A stretch of 64,000 nucleotides of DNA from Siphonodentalium dalli (GCA_032622095.1 CP136061.1:137043587-137107586); one strand, 5' to 3'. Positions 10,436 through 21,945 are shown, counted from the stretch's first letter. A program made the numbers and translations. Notes: generated by a model from the sequence alone, not told the origin.

Positions 10436-12362
10436 GGGTGTGACTAAACACCGCCCGGACCAGCCCGGACCAGCCCGGACCCCCCATATGGACTATATGA
10501 GTGATTGTAAGGCCAATATAAGCGGCACTTCCGTTTGACCTTGACCACTCTCCGTGCGTATTTGGGTTTCATTAACACCCTCGCACATGTATGGATACTA
10601 AAATCACACCTGGACGCAGCAGGGGCGGTCCGGGCTGTTAGCTTCATTTCACGGCGAACATTTTCGCCGATGCCGGCATTTTGAGGGTTAATAGCGACCC
10701 TGAGTGGGTTTCCATGACACCCCTGCACTTATATTGGCCTTACAATCACTCATATAGTCCATATGGGGGTCCGGGCTGGACTGGGATGGTCCGGGCTTTC
10801 AGCGTCGTTATCGTTAAACATAATCGGTGATGCGGCATTTTGGGGGTTAATTGCCAGGCATTCGTGGGCGACTCGCCCTTGTATCTTCGTGAGTGTAGTC
10901 GAGGGTAGTTCCACAACACATATGTAAGGAGTTATTAGAAGTACGAGGACATTAAGGGGGTCCGGGCTGTGAATTTGTTTATTGGGGGCGCAATTTTTTA
11001 ATTCTGGCTGAATCTGGGAAGTTTAGGGGTTAATAAGCGGCACTTCCGTTTGACCTTTACCACTCTCCGTGCGTATTTGGGTTTCATTAACACCCCCGCA
11101 CAGGTATGGATACTAAAATCCCACCTGGACGCAGCAGGGACGGTCCGGGCTGTTAGCTTCATTTCGCGGCGAACATTTTCGCCGATGCCGGTATTTTGAG
11201 GGTTAATAGCGACCCTGAGTGGGTTTCCATGACACCCCTGCACTTATATTGCCCTTACAATCACTCATATAGTCCATATGTGGGGTCCGGGCTGGACCGG
11301 GATGGTCCGGGCTGGTCCGGGCTGTCAGCGTCGTTATCGGTAAACATAATCGGCGATGGCGGCATTTTGGGGGTTAATTGCCAGGCATTCGTAGGCGTCT
11401 CGCCCTTGTATCTTCGTGAGTGTAGTCGAGGGTAGTTCCACAACACATATGTAAGGAGTTATTAGAAGTACGAGGACATTAAGGGGGTCCGGGCTGTGAA
11501 TTTGTTTATTGGGGGCGCAATTTTTAAATTCTGGCTGAATCTGGGAAGTTTAGGGGTTAATAAGCGGCACTTCCGTTTGACCTTGACCACTCTCCGTACG
11601 TATTTGGGTTTCATTAACACCCTCGCACATGTATGGATACTAAAATCACACCTGGACGCAGCAGGGGCGGTCCGGGCTGTTAGCTTCATTTCACGGCGAA
11701 CATTTTCGCCGATGCCGGCATTTTGAGGGTTAATAGCGACCCTGAGTGGGTTTCCATGACACCCCTGCACTTATATTGGCCTTACAATCACTCATATAGT
11801 CCATATGGGGGGTCCGGGCTGGACTGGGATGGCCCGGGCTGTCAGCGTCGTTATCGGTAAACATAATCGGTGATGGCGGCATTTTGGGGGTTAATTGCCA
11901 GGCATTCGTGGGCGACTCGCCCTTGTATCTTCGTGAGTGTAGTCGAGGGTAGTTCCACAACACATATGTATTAAGGAGTTATTAGAAGTACGAGGACATT
12001 AAGGGGGTCCGGGCTGTGAATTTGTTTATTGGGGGCGCAATTTTTTTATAATTCTGGCTGAATCTGGGAAGTTTAGGGGTTAATAAGCGGCACTTCCGTT
12101 TGACCTTGACCACTCTCCGTGCGTATTTGGGTTTCATTAACACCCCCGCACAGCATTCTGAACTCCTCGACCTCCTGAAACGGTGACGGAATCTGACGAG
12201 GTTTGCCGAATGCCCCGCACAGGTATGGATACTAAAATCCCACCTGGACGCAGCAGGTGGGATTTATATTGCACTTATATTGGCCTTACAATCACTCATA
12301 TAGTCCATATGGGGGGGGTCCGGGCTGGTCCGGGCTGGTCCGGGTGGTGTTTAGTCACACCG
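10436..12362. mobile_element. Element H1: non-autonomous TIR transposon with 8-bp target duplication
   Basis: A 1927-bp insert in LINE B flanked by CTCTCAAC on both sides (10428-10435 and 12363-12370). The terminal inverted repeats are about 85 bp and nearly identical: GTGTGACTAAACACC, then CCGGACCAGCCCGGACCAGC, then CCATATGGACTATATGAGTG. An 8-bp duplication fits hAT-type, Merlin or P-type transposons; the ends do not decide between them. No transposase is present. The interior is three head-to-tail units of about 515-527 bp plus a partial fourth. The open frames here (for example minus strand 10444-10728, 10998-11243, 11462-11770) are repeats of one non-coding unit, not genes. Confidence 0.92.
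10519..12279 (+). repeat. Internal ~520-bp tandem units of H1
   Basis: TAAGCGGCACTTCCGTTTGA recurs at 10519, 11034, 11561 and 12084, giving unit lengths of 515, 527 and 523 bp. Each complete unit also carries a GTCCGGGCTG-rich segment and the sub-terminal CACTCATATAGTCCATATG block, so parts of the element's end are repeated inside it. Unit identity is high, implying recent amplification. The last unit is cut short by about 300 bp and includes a unique segment (about 12153-12215). Confidence 0.92.
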
Positions 12363-12370
12363 CTCTCAAC

Positions 12371-13010
12371 CATGAGCTAGCTGGGAGGTATGTTAAATCA
12401 TTGACATGCATATGAAAGAGGAAAGGTGAGAGGTTATCTCCCTGTTTAGGCCAATAAGTGATGGGAATGATTATGATGATCGACAATTTTCGATGCATTT
12501 CTCATTTATTTTGTTAATGGCAAGTTTATACCACATAGCATATCTCCAAATAGTATCAAACACTTTCCGTAAGTCGATGAGGGCACAAAATAATTTATTT
12601 CCTTTCAGTTTACTTATCTCAAATACCTGTTATCAATTGTCGAATGCCCTTTGCGAAAACCAGTTTGGCTGTCATGGAGAATTCCAAAAATGTCGAGATA
12701 TTCATTGAGCCTTTCATTGAGAATATAAGTAAAAAGCTTGCTGAAGCAGCTAACGATAGTTATAACTCTAATTATTAGGATCACTAGTTGTCACTTTATT
12801 CTTGCATATAGGTATATTGTATATTATTTAATCATAAGCCATGATTCCGGGACAGAGCCAGAGTTGACAATTAGATTAAACAATCTCACGTATATGGACA
12901 TGCGTTTGGTCTCAGAGAATTTCAATTACTCATTTAGAATGTCGTCATCCGATGACGTTGCTTTGTTTATTTTCAATTGCTTGAAGCATGTAGATATTTC
13001 TTGTTCAGCA
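12371..13010 (-). pseudogene. LINE B RT fingers and palm
   Basis: Minus strand blocks: KQLKINKATSSDD and ILNE, MSIYVRLFNLIVNSGSVPES (the P-W 'VPESW' block), ITIVSCFSKLFTYILNERLN, FGILHDSQTGFRKGHSTIDN, and a worn FDTIW catalytic block near 12550, then QGDNLSPFLFHMHVNDLTYL up to the H1 insertion. These are RT blocks 1 to 4 in order. Frame changes occur near 12780 and 12600. Confidence 0.85.
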
Positions 13011-13606
13011 ATAGGGCGGTTTATGACGTCACAGCGAGAGCCCCCTTCCTTCTCTGGAGAATGGGTGGTGCCTTTTGTAATTCGTTCGCGTTTATACCTT
13101 CAAAATGTTACGTTCAGTTAATGATTCCAGCGTTATATTCGAATCTTGACAGAAAGCCTGACAGTCACAGCAATGCAATTCCTCCATTTTCTTTCGGAGC
13201 ATATTATTGTGTTTTCTGACAGCTTCCTTTAGACTTTTCTTATGCCGTTTCTCAAAAGTTCGAAATACAAATTTACCACCGGGGCTGCTAGTTTTCAGAT
13301 ACTTATTCTGGGCTTTTTAAATATTATTTTCGCAATTTCTTAGTTTCTTCAGATTGCCACGTGTTTTCTCATTTATTCCCCCGCTTTTAGCTTCTTTTCT
13401 CGTAAAATTTCGCACAAAGGTGGATACCCCGATTTAGTTCAAATGTTCCCGATGGTATTACAGAGCAAGCTAATTTCACCGGACGACGAATCTGAATTCC
13501 CAATGTTGTCAAATAGCTGAACCGCTTCGAGTATATCTTCTTCATTAATATTGCTTATAAACTCCCTTCACTTCGAAACAACCCACCGATTTATTCTACT
13601 TATTTG

Positions 13607-14000
13607 TTAAGTATGTTTCTCAGAGCTGAGGGGCTCGCGTTGTTTAGATTTCAAGACCAACGACAGGGCAGAATGTGCATCTGCACATAGACAACTAAAA
13701 TTCATAACACGAAATGAGTCAATACAGTGGGTATTACAAATAACATAATCGACGGCAGATATCCATTTACACGTGGACCATCCCTCGTTACAAAATCGGC
13801 CGTTCATAATATACAGGTGGTTGTTTTGACAACATTCAATCACGATTCTCCAATGTGTTAATACATGGATCATAACTGGTTCGAACTAAACATAAGCCAC
13901 AATCCAGCCGTTCTTTAAAGTTAGGATTAAGGCCATCGATGTCATCACTGTGGTCTGAAGATAAATCAAATAGTTTATAGTTAGGCTCACTAGCTCACTT
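13607..14000 (-). pseudogene. LINE B endonuclease C-terminal fragment
   Basis: The minus-strand frame 13873-13607 (88 codons) reads NNHLYIMNGRF, CKWISAVDYVIC and RVMNFSCLCADAHSALSL, the LNGR / SxVDYxI / SDAH(C)xxS blocks of LINE endonucleases. The expected Asp-His pair appears as ADAH. Above 13873 a shifted frame continues with DIDGLNPNFKERLDCGLCLV. The upstream endonuclease N-terminus is not recognisable. Confidence 0.8.
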
Positions 14001-14852
14001 AAGACTTAAGTTGAGCAAATCACATTCCGGCGGCGGTGTTTAACCCTGACAATTAAAGTATGTGGTTTTATGTGTAAATCGACCTACGTTTCACGAATTT
14101 CGGCGAAAACAAAAGCTGTTTATTATAAAGCCGTAGGCATGCATATATTTGGCTTCCGAAATTCATCACTTTCCACGAAAGTTCTCATCTGAACGATGCT
14201 GCAATTAAAATGAATACATCGTTTTTGTTTAAGTTGTGGATTCTGCATGCCTGATTTGGCATCGTACAGATTATAATGAAGCCACATTATGCAGGATTGT
14301 GGGCAACTGCGCCAGACATCACACCAAGCAGCGAGAGGCTATACTATTATATTTGCTGCTGTTCTGAAATCTCGCATCCAGATTGTGATCAGGATTTAGT
14401 TCACCCTTTGGTTGCTAGATAGTCAAACCCTTCATAAACACCCGGAATGGTGATCAAACTATTTACTATAACCAGTGGTCGACTTACTGATGGAATGGAA
14501 GAAAGCAAAAATAAAAATGAAGGGTGGTTCCGTTCAGTGACTGGGTGTGGAGGTGGATATGGGCGTCTCTCTAATCACTGCCCCACGTAGCCACCCTCTC
14601 CGCGTTACTGCGCCGATGTGAAGGGGGCTTCTTCCTCCGCTTTTTTGTCGCAACTGTATTCCCTTGTGCTCTTGTCCCATGGTCTTGTGACGGTACGGGG
14701 ATACGAGGTGCAACCCGGTAATCCACATGAACCTGGACGCGGATACTCTGAGCATAAATAGTATGCAGCTCAAGGCAGATTCCACATGCAGTAGCCAAGG
14801 AACTTCGACCACCTCGGCAGGGATTAAAGAAGAACCCATTAGCACACTAATT
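14001..14852. other. Unassigned DNA
   Basis: No confident feature. A minus-strand open frame (14534-14926, 130 codons) with a hydrophobic start overlaps the left end of the long inverted repeat and has no family I recognise; a second minus frame overlaps it. Confidence 0.5.
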
Positions 14853-17512
14853 AGAGAAAGCCTAATCACAAGTCGACCAATAATCTGATTTAAAAATAAA
14901 AGGTAAATAATTACGGTATATATCACCAGTTTTGCATTTACCCAGAGAAGGGGTCATCTGGCGATGTCCAGTTCGACTCTTTGCAGTCAGGATTTTGTTT
15001 GATGCTGAAAAACAGGGTGTAAAAACTCGTAGTACGAATATGTAAAATGTTGCCCATATCGGTATTCTATAGTTCGTTTTATGCAATTCATCAGCATAAC
15101 CTGTGGAATGTTTGATAAAAATCCCAGTGAAATCACTGGCGTATATCCGTGAAAATATGTGAAAATCAAGCAAAACGAAGGGTGGTGATCACACAAAATG
15201 GCACAGCGGACTATCAGTGTATGCCAACAATGGTTATTAGTGCCGCAATTTCTTCATATGGAAAATGATATGGGGTATATATACATGTAAGTGGACGCTT
15301 TATATATGAGATCAGCTAACGGGAATGCCACACCCCTCCCCAAATAGCGGGGCATGCATGATTTGGTCCCTGTAGTTTGAGTTATGTGTTGATCATGTAA
15401 GGCGTTACAGTATGTATATATGTTTGTGTCTACATTCATACAGGGGTGGTTAGATGGATATGTGGATATCATCACTGGATGGGTTGGTGTGTCGAATGAT
15501 AATTGCGCCATATATAGTCTGCATTAATTTATGTTTATACGTGGATGGATTGGCGAGTAGACGAATGCGTGTTTGCATATTGATGGATGGAATGATCAAC
15601 AAATATATTAATTGGTGAATGCCTGGATATGACATATTTCGGAGTGGGTGGGATGGGAGAATGAATTGGATGGGTCTGTTGATGAATTAGTGAGTGAATG
15701 GTGGGTCGATGGTTGGCTGGGTTGTTTGGGTGGATGGTTGGATGGTTGGACACATAGATTAATGGATGAATGATGTGGTGGATACATACACAAATACATC
15801 GATATTTTTCATGACTGCATGCGAAGATGGATAAATATAGGGCTTATTTTATGCATATCTAAATTTTCTTAAATTTTTGTTTCAGAAAGAGAAATCACGG
15901 GAATGAATGGTATGGGAGAAAGAAAGTAAGAGATCGGACAGAAACCGCATTCGACAGCGGAAGCGGACAAGTTCAACTTGAAGATAAAGACGTTGATCGA
16001 AATGTCAAATGGAAGCCTGTCATCAAATTTGAGCTGCAAGTATCTGAAAAAGATAAATTAGAATGGCATATATCACCTAGGATATAATAAATACAGCATA
16101 GCATGAGAAATATATTTTTGTTTCACTAAGAAATCATGCATATAAACAAGACAGCTAAAGACATAGATATGGCACCGCAACGGATGGATGTAACAACCAA
16201 TACATCAAGGATTAGATATTAAACAATAACTAATCGGGGTTTACAATTAGATATCGATTGATATTCAATCTGAGTAACAGGTGACATGCGAACGCGATGT
16301 TAGGATTATATTTGTATCCCGATTTAATCGAATGGGTTGATTATATTAACTAAATAATGGAAATATAAAAAAAATTATAATAACGGAGCGTTTTTTTAAT
16401 TTCTGAACGAAGAAGTGGCGTTTTAAAAAAAAGCAATTCACGTTTGGTCTCCACTTCTAGTTGTGAAAAACAACTCAAACGAATATGATAAACGGTCGGT
16501 GAACTACGCGATAAAAATTAAACATCAAAACATATCTTGTACTAATGCATGAACCTATATTTATCTATTGGTCGTAAAATTTGGCAGATGGGCATTTTTT
16601 AATGAAGGTGGTCACTATGCAACACCGGACATAACTGGGTGGCCGAAAACTGATACTCTAAGTCAAACTCAAGGCAGAGTTATCTCCCTATCAGTCAATA
16701 CGCTGGCCACATCGACCACCCCTCCAACAATATTAAGATCTTTTGTGAAATTATCTGTACTATATATGGTCCGGGAACAGGCCGGTGAGAATTGTTCTAC
16801 AATTGAGTTGTCTGCCTCCAGCGACACTCATATTTAGGTCAGACAAGTCTTTTAGAAAGTTTTAGAAAGTTCATTTTCATTTAATAGTTTGCAGTTCAAA
16901 CTGGTGTGTCCCCATAGTTTAAAGAAACATTCTACGAAAACGTCATATTTTGACCCAGCCACCACTTACGTCAATTGTATCATTGTACCATTCTAGATAA
17001 ATTTTGTCGCTATTTGGGGAGGGGTGACGCATTCCGGTAGCTGAACTCATGTATAAAGCATCCACCTATATATACCCCGTATCACTTGCCATATGAAGAA
17101 AATGCGACACTGGTACACCGCGTTGGCATGCACTGATAGTCCGCGTTGCCATTTGGTGTGATCTCCTCACCTAGTTTCGTTTATTTTTCACGTACTTCAA
17201 CGGATATACGCCAGTGATTTCGATGTGCATGTGTACTGATAGATTCCACTGCCGGGATTTTATAAAATATTCTACAATCAGGAATTGCATAAAACGAACT
17301 ATAGAATACCGATATGGGCAGAAGTTGATCTACCCCGCCCCTACGAGTGTGTACACCTTATTTTATGTTTTAGACAAAATCCAGATTGCCCAAGTCGAAC
17401 TAGACATCGCCAGATGACCCGTCCACTGGATAAAACAAAACTGGTTATATATACCTTTATTGTGTGACGTTTGGAAGCAGATTATTGGTCAACTTGTGCT
17501 TTGGCTTTCTCT
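14853..17512. mobile_element. Long-inverted-repeat element L1R (2.66 kb)
   Basis: Left arm 14853-15349 and right arm 17008-17512 are inverted copies of each other, about 500 bp each. Shared blocks in mirrored order include AGAGAAAGCC, CCAATAATCTG, GGTCATCTGGCGATGTC, CATATCGGTATTCTATAGTT, CGTTTTATGCAATTC, ATATGGGGTATATATAC-like sequence and CCCCTCCCCAAATAGC. Identity is moderate with small indels, so it is not recent. The 1.66 kb spacer holds a TGGATGG-rich low-complexity tract and no recognisable transposase. It may be a foldback or a decayed TIR transposon. No target duplication was found. Confidence 0.82.
15540..15790 (+). repeat. TGGATGG-rich low-complexity tract
   Basis: Degenerate microrepeat of TGGATGG, TGGTTGG and GAATGAATGG motifs inside the spacer of the long-inverted-repeat element. 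Overlapping minus-strand open frames rich in His, Pro, Ser and Thr here are by-products of the repeat. Confidence 0.8.
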
Positions 17513-17742
17513 GAATCGACAAAACACACCAATATGCCTATGCGGGACACTGATAACACTGATAGGCAGCGTACCGGTTAGGCAGTGTGATTAGAGAAGA
17601 AAGCATGAGGTGTCACTTCAATCCCCAGACAGAATTCGGTGGAGCGTTCCACAGACGACCCGATCCGACCGACGGTCGACGCACGAATGATGATATCATA
17701 CATCTGGTGCATGTCCAAATGCTAGACTTTACTTTTAATAAC

Positions 17743-18003
17743 TACACCCTTAGAAAATACTGTCGGTTTGACGGTGTCGGACCGTCATAATCCGACGGTC
17801 CCACACGTTTCATCAGTTGTACGGTGAATTGCCGTTGATTTATGTGCTCTGAACATGGTCAAAGTTAAAAATGTGCGTGTTTCCAAGTTCATGCCGTCAA
17901 AATTCAACAATATATATATCGGCGACCAAATTATATACGGCAGTGACTCCATACAGTATGACTGAATCTGACCGTGCTGGTATTTAATATATATATTTTT
18001 TAT
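17743..18003 (+). repeat. Repeat D4, copy 1 (palindrome-rich MITE-like)
   Basis: Begins TTAGAAAATACTGTCGGTTT and contains GACGG/CCGTC inverted motifs, TGCCGTCAAAATTCAA, and ATACAGTATGACTGAATCT. The same order is found at 18350-18605. The start resembles the TGTTAGAAA end seen in copies near 29955 and 30708, which suggests a family with such termini. Confidence 0.8.
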
Positions 18004-18119
18004 TTATTTGTCTGAATTCAGTGCAATGATGCAGTATATTCATTCTGTGAAATGCAAAGATCCGTCTTGTCTTGCGTCCGCAATTAAATTATGTTATTTT
18101 TACGAGCTGTTACTTTTAC

Positions 18120-18349
18120 CATTCACGAATTTCTTTCTCGCTATTCGCCATGTTATCGCCCAGTCATTACGAGAATTTACGGACCGGGAGTCCACTTTTG
18201 GATATTCTTATCAAACTATCTTTGGCTGACTCACTGAGATGGATACTAAGTGCTGTGATACTAGTATACACAGCTTGAGGTGTCATGCTATAAAATTTCA
18301 TCGAAAATGTGGGAATATATAAGAATGTTGTAACCAAGTCATCACGCAT
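18120..18349 (+). repeat. Repeat D5, copy 1
   Basis: Matches 19360-19580 in the same orientation: CCATGTTATCG, TCTTATCAAACTATCTTTGG, CTGACTCACTGA, ACTAGTATACA and AAGTCATCACGCA. Direct distance is about 1.24 kb. Confidence 0.8.
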
Positions 18350-18605
18350 ACACTGTTAGAAATTACTGTCGGTTCGACGGTTTCGGGCCGCCATAATCGA
18401 CGGCCCCATACCGTTTCATCAGTTTGACGGTCCCATACCGTTATATTATGTGCCCATGAAAATTGTCTCAATTAAATATTTTCGTGATTCAAAGTCATGC
18501 CGTCAAAATTCAATAGTATATTTATCGGCGACCATAATGTATACGGCAATGACACCATACAGTATGACTGAATCTTACTCTGATGATATTTAATACGTAT
18601 TATTA
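18350..18605 (+). repeat. Repeat D4, copy 2
   Basis: Starts CACTGTTAGAAATTACTGTC and shows GGTTCGACGGTTTCGGGCCG, TGCCGTCAAAATTCAATAGT and ACAGTATGACTGAATCT in the order seen at 17743-18003. It directly follows D5 copy 1. Confidence 0.82.
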
Positions 18606-19359
18606 ATGCGGCATTCATTCTTTGTTATGAGGTCCGTACGAATTATCATGAGTACGGTACGTAATTCTCATTCCGGGGTTAAGTTTCCGATTTAGCACTC
18701 AGCTCATTTCTTCGCCATTTTATGATTTATCGTTGATAGCAAACTATTGTTTTTTGGGAAACTGTTACCTTTTCTATTGTGGACAGTTGTTAAGACGGTC
18801 TGATTTCGGTTCCTTTGATAACCGGACAAGTTTCAATTCTGCGAATACAGGCTTAATCATTGACAATTTCCAATAAATTCGAGAGTAGAGATTCGTGTCA
18901 ATCATGGCATGATTCGCCGCCCGCGGTCTGACTTCATTCGACGCAGTACTGTTGTTGAAATTTCAGTGTTGTGACTTAGTATCAAAACACTGGCACATTT
19001 ACTGACACAGAGGATACAGGTACAATTAACACAAGCTTCGATGTCAACCAATAGTGACAATAATAACAACAACGACTCAACGAGCAGCTATTTCTATTAG
19101 AATGTTGACAATCTAGTTGACAGTGTTCTGAATCTGATTTCAAAGCACATGCATGTGCAGTTACAAGAGAGGATATACATGTACCGTACGCACCAGTGTA
19201 ATTCACAAGAGCTTCAATGTCAACAACAACACCGTAAACAATCATAATGAACTGACGCCGCGTATTGACGGAAGATCACATATCTACAATTCCAACTTTA
19301 CAATTACACGGACAAATTCATCCCGTGTTCATCAATTTTATTTGAAACGTGTGGATATG
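18606..19359. other. Mostly unassigned; one weak local duplication
   Basis: Two related pieces about 165 bp apart (near 19005-19065 and 19165-19235) share GAGGATA-ACA, AGCTTC-ATGTCAAC and ACAATAATAAC-like blocks. Nothing else is recognised. Confidence 0.5.
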
Positions 19360-19637
19360 AGACATTGTCATCATTCTCCATGTTATCGTAAAGTTATTAC
19401 GACAATTTACCGGGAGTACACTATTGGTTGGATGTTCTTATCAAACTATCTTTGGCTGACTCACTGATATTGATACTAAGTCAGTGTCGTGATACCAGTA
19501 TACAGTTTGATGCATCATGATTTACAATTTCATGGAAAATGTGCAGGAGAACAATGTCGCCAAGTCATCGCGCACAGTTATTATGGGATCTGCTGTTGTC
19601 TTGAAGGTTCCAATCCCAACTAGCTGTTATTGATATA
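19360..19637 (+). repeat. Repeat D5 copy 2 plus left part of host repeat R
   Basis: 19360-19580 is the D5 match. From about 19575 the sequence GTTGTCTTGAAGGTTCCAAT continues a repeat (R) also found at 29965-30160. It is broken at 19636-19637 by the Tc1/mariner-type element. Confidence 0.78.
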
Positions 19638-20646
19638 CAGTACCAGTCAAAAGAAGTGGTATATCAAGCGCGCTATTTTCGCGCCCAATATCGCAATAAT
19701 ATTGCAAGTGGAAACGCTTATAAGCATGTCACTTGTGATATTATTGCAATATTTTGCACATAATATCTCAATATTTTGCGCTTAATATTGCGACATCTTG
19801 CGCTCAAAATTATATTGTGACATTTAAATCAAATTATTGCTTCTTCTATATTGGTTATTGTATAAATAGAGACAATGTTTTAGATATGTATATAATTATA
19901 GTTGTAAATGCTATATGTACACTATATGTACACTACATGCACAGTATTTATCTAATATAAATATTACACTATCGGGTCTATATGAAAGTTAGCGCGCTTA
20001 GTATCGCAATATTTTGCGTTCAATATTGTAATAATAAGCGCAACAGATTTTTGGTATTGTGCTATAATCACGCCTTTTTCTAAATTAAAGGCACGTGCGG
20101 CCTTAATTGTCGAAAATATTCATATTTGTTCCTAACACCGTAAACAGAAAAACATTAAAACGCACACAGTTCCGTTCAAATATACCATGACCCTCGCGTA
20201 AACAGCATGTTATCACAAAGACCTACTATATTTTACCTAAGCAAGAGCCTGATTGTGTTACAGAAGACAGCACAATGCTACTGGCTAATCACACACAAAT
20301 GACATAAACGCTCTTTATTAGTTCCATATCAGGTATTCAACAACAAAGAACGCTCTTTATGTTTACCATCATAATATAAACAAACACCAGAAAAGTAACT
20401 TTTTATGCTTTTGTTTACATAACAATGGTCAAACATATGACCATAACATACTGTTTATGCGATATTTCTTATTTGTATACGTACAAAGTCTATCTACGTT
20501 TTGATGTTCTTTCTGTTTGTGGCGGTTTTTGACGGGTGGATATATTTTCACAGGATACCCACCGCCAAGGCCAACCGTACTTTTAAGCACGCTCAATATC
20601 GCAATAAATGTGCGCCTAAAAATAACACTTCCTCTGACTGGTACTG
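19638..20646 (+). mobile_element. Tc1/mariner-type non-autonomous element M1, with nested MITE
   Basis: Ends CAGTACCAGTCAAAAGAAGT on the left and the complement of CAGTACCAGTCAGAGGAAGT on the right, flanked by TA (19636-19637 and 20647-20648). CAGTACCAGTCAAAAG is a familiar Tc1/mariner-family terminus. The body is rich in CAATATTTTGCGC-type subterminal repeats and has no transposase. A 0.49 kb TTAA MITE is inserted at 20095-20586, so M1 itself is about 0.52 kb. The paralogous sequence at 30011-30020 (GATATATTGT) is the empty site. Confidence 0.92.
20095..20586 (+). mobile_element. MITE family T1, copy B, nested in M1
   Basis: About 492 bp from TTAAAGGCACGTGCGGCC to CCAACCGTACTTTTAA, with TTAA at both ends. 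Colinear with copy C (55238-55738) and inverted relative to copy A (1474-1976). Internal landmarks: GAAAATATTCATATTTGTTC, CCTAAGCAAGAGCCTGATTG, AACGCTCTTTAT (twice) and TTTTGACGGGTGG. Confidence 0.93.
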
Positions 20647-21130
20647 TATTGTCATGATGTACGGATTCACCTGTTAAAAATAAAAACTGTGTTTACAAGT
20701 GACTGTACAATTTCACGCCTTACATGTTACCAAAAAGTATGCCATTAAGATATTTTACTTTTACATGTACATAAATTTGAGTTTTAACTGTGAAGCTTTG
20801 TTCTTTTTGTGGCTTAAAAGGGCATGCCGATTCATGTTTTAGAATGGTTGAAATTAGTATTAATCATAACTGCATAGTGATGGGTTTTATTGGGTTGGCT
20901 TATCAGCTATTACTAGAATCGTTTTTTTTATTTACAGCCATATTTATAGTCAGGAGGCAAGCACCCCAAATTTTTTTTTTGCTAAACATTTTTAGTACCA
21001 CATGCCAACATATCCTGGGTGGTAGAGTTTGGTCCACTGATTAAAAAAAACATTGTTGGCAATTTCCTATTATCGTGTTAGAGGTCAAAGGTCAAGGTCA
21101 AATGTATAGGTGCTTTTCTGTCCTAGCCTG
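20647..21130 (+). repeat. Host repeat R right part, and repeat D6 copy 1
   Basis: 20649-20740 matches 30017-30105 (GATGTACGGATTCACCTGTT, TTTCACGCCTTACATG) and 20890-20955 matches 30113-30150 (TTTATTTACAGCCATAT). From about 20950 to 21110 (GTCAGGAGGC, GCTAAACATTTTTAGTACCA, GGTCAAAGGTCAAGGTCAAA) the sequence is an inverted match to 29215-29385. The 84-codon frame 20790-21044 lies in this repeat and is not a gene. Confidence 0.78.
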
Positions 21131-21945
21131 AATTTTTCAACATATAGAATGATATTTTTGTTAGTAAGAGCTGTTGATGAATGATGTATTGTACCAAGGA
21201 CCAGTGAGGCATGGTAATCTGATTGCTGATGTGTCTGGATTCTTGTGTCGTTTCCTTAGCAACCGTTGCTATGAAATTGTTTTTCCATAGCAACCAGCCT
21301 CAAACGGTCGTTTTTATCCATGTTATGGCATCTACTACTGAAAATATCCGAATAATTATACTTTGTGATGATCTTGAGTGTGCTTGCATGAAAATACATA
21401 CATTTAGAGCACAATAGAGTGAATAATGTGGAGTGTACAGTATGGCCCAACACAGTAGGCCTATACTGTTACAACATATACATCCAATTGGCTGTAATTT
21501 GGCACTAAATGTCAATAGTGGAGTTACTTAGGGGTTGAATCTTGACTTTAGTGACTAAAGCATGACACTTTAAAGATATCTTGCTTATTCATAGAGAAAA
21601 CTTTTTGGAGTGGTGCCCGGGTGGGGGTCCTGTGTCGGGATAAAATCAGGTTTCCATGGCAACGGCATAAAATATCTGGAGACAAATTTTAAAAGGCCAA
21701 TCTTGAGAACCAACAAACCATGTGTTTGAAGAAATGATGTTAACTTATAGTGTCAATAATGGTTCATCAAGCGGACTGAGTCACTTTGACATATATAGTC
21801 AAGGTCAATTGCTACGGTCAAGGTCATTCGAAAAATGTGATATTTTGGCCTATTTTTAGCTCAACATTGTAAAGTTTGAGCTATTGCCATGGCTTGGTAT
21901 CTGTCGTCCGTGTGTGTGTTCGTGTGTGAGGCGTCAACAATACAG
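21131..21945. other. Unassigned DNA, some worn repeat
   Basis: Short blocks with TTAGCAACCGTTGCTATG and CCATAGCAACCAG echo 29025-29075 inverted, continuing D6 weakly. From about 21856 the TAGCTCAACATTGTAAAGTT segment leads into the tandem block that follows. No coding signal. Confidence 0.5.

Larger units (their letters stand above)
9915..14000 (-). mobile_element. LINE B: degraded APE-type non-LTR retrotransposon, split by element H1
   Basis: On the minus strand: endonuclease (about 14000-13607), connecting region (13600-13010, with a readable KRHKKSLKEAVRKHNNMLRK stretch), RT fingers (13010-12780), RT palm (12780-12371), then the foreign element 10436-12362, then the RT YADD-equivalent, thumb and C-terminal region (10435-9915). 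Stops and frameshifts are frequent. Removing the insert with one copy of its 8-bp duplication lets the frame run from ASSWLRG into LKLDALLYAEY. The family is close to LINE A but clearly a different lineage. Its 5' end is not defined. Confidence 0.88.

Noticed and set aside
10444-11963. Repeated minus-strand ORFs starting MQGCHGNPLR and MLWNYPRLHS
   Set aside because: They repeat because the ~520-bp units of H1 repeat. Ends differ between units through indels, and there is no sign of a protein family.
10980-12080. Telomere-like GGGTTAAT / GGGGTTAATA motifs
   Set aside because: They occur once or twice per ~520-bp unit, not as arrays of a 6-7-bp repeat.
14534-14926. 130-codon minus-strand ORF with a hydrophobic start
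   Set aside because: It overlaps the left arm of a long inverted repeat and another open frame; the right arm does not keep the frame.
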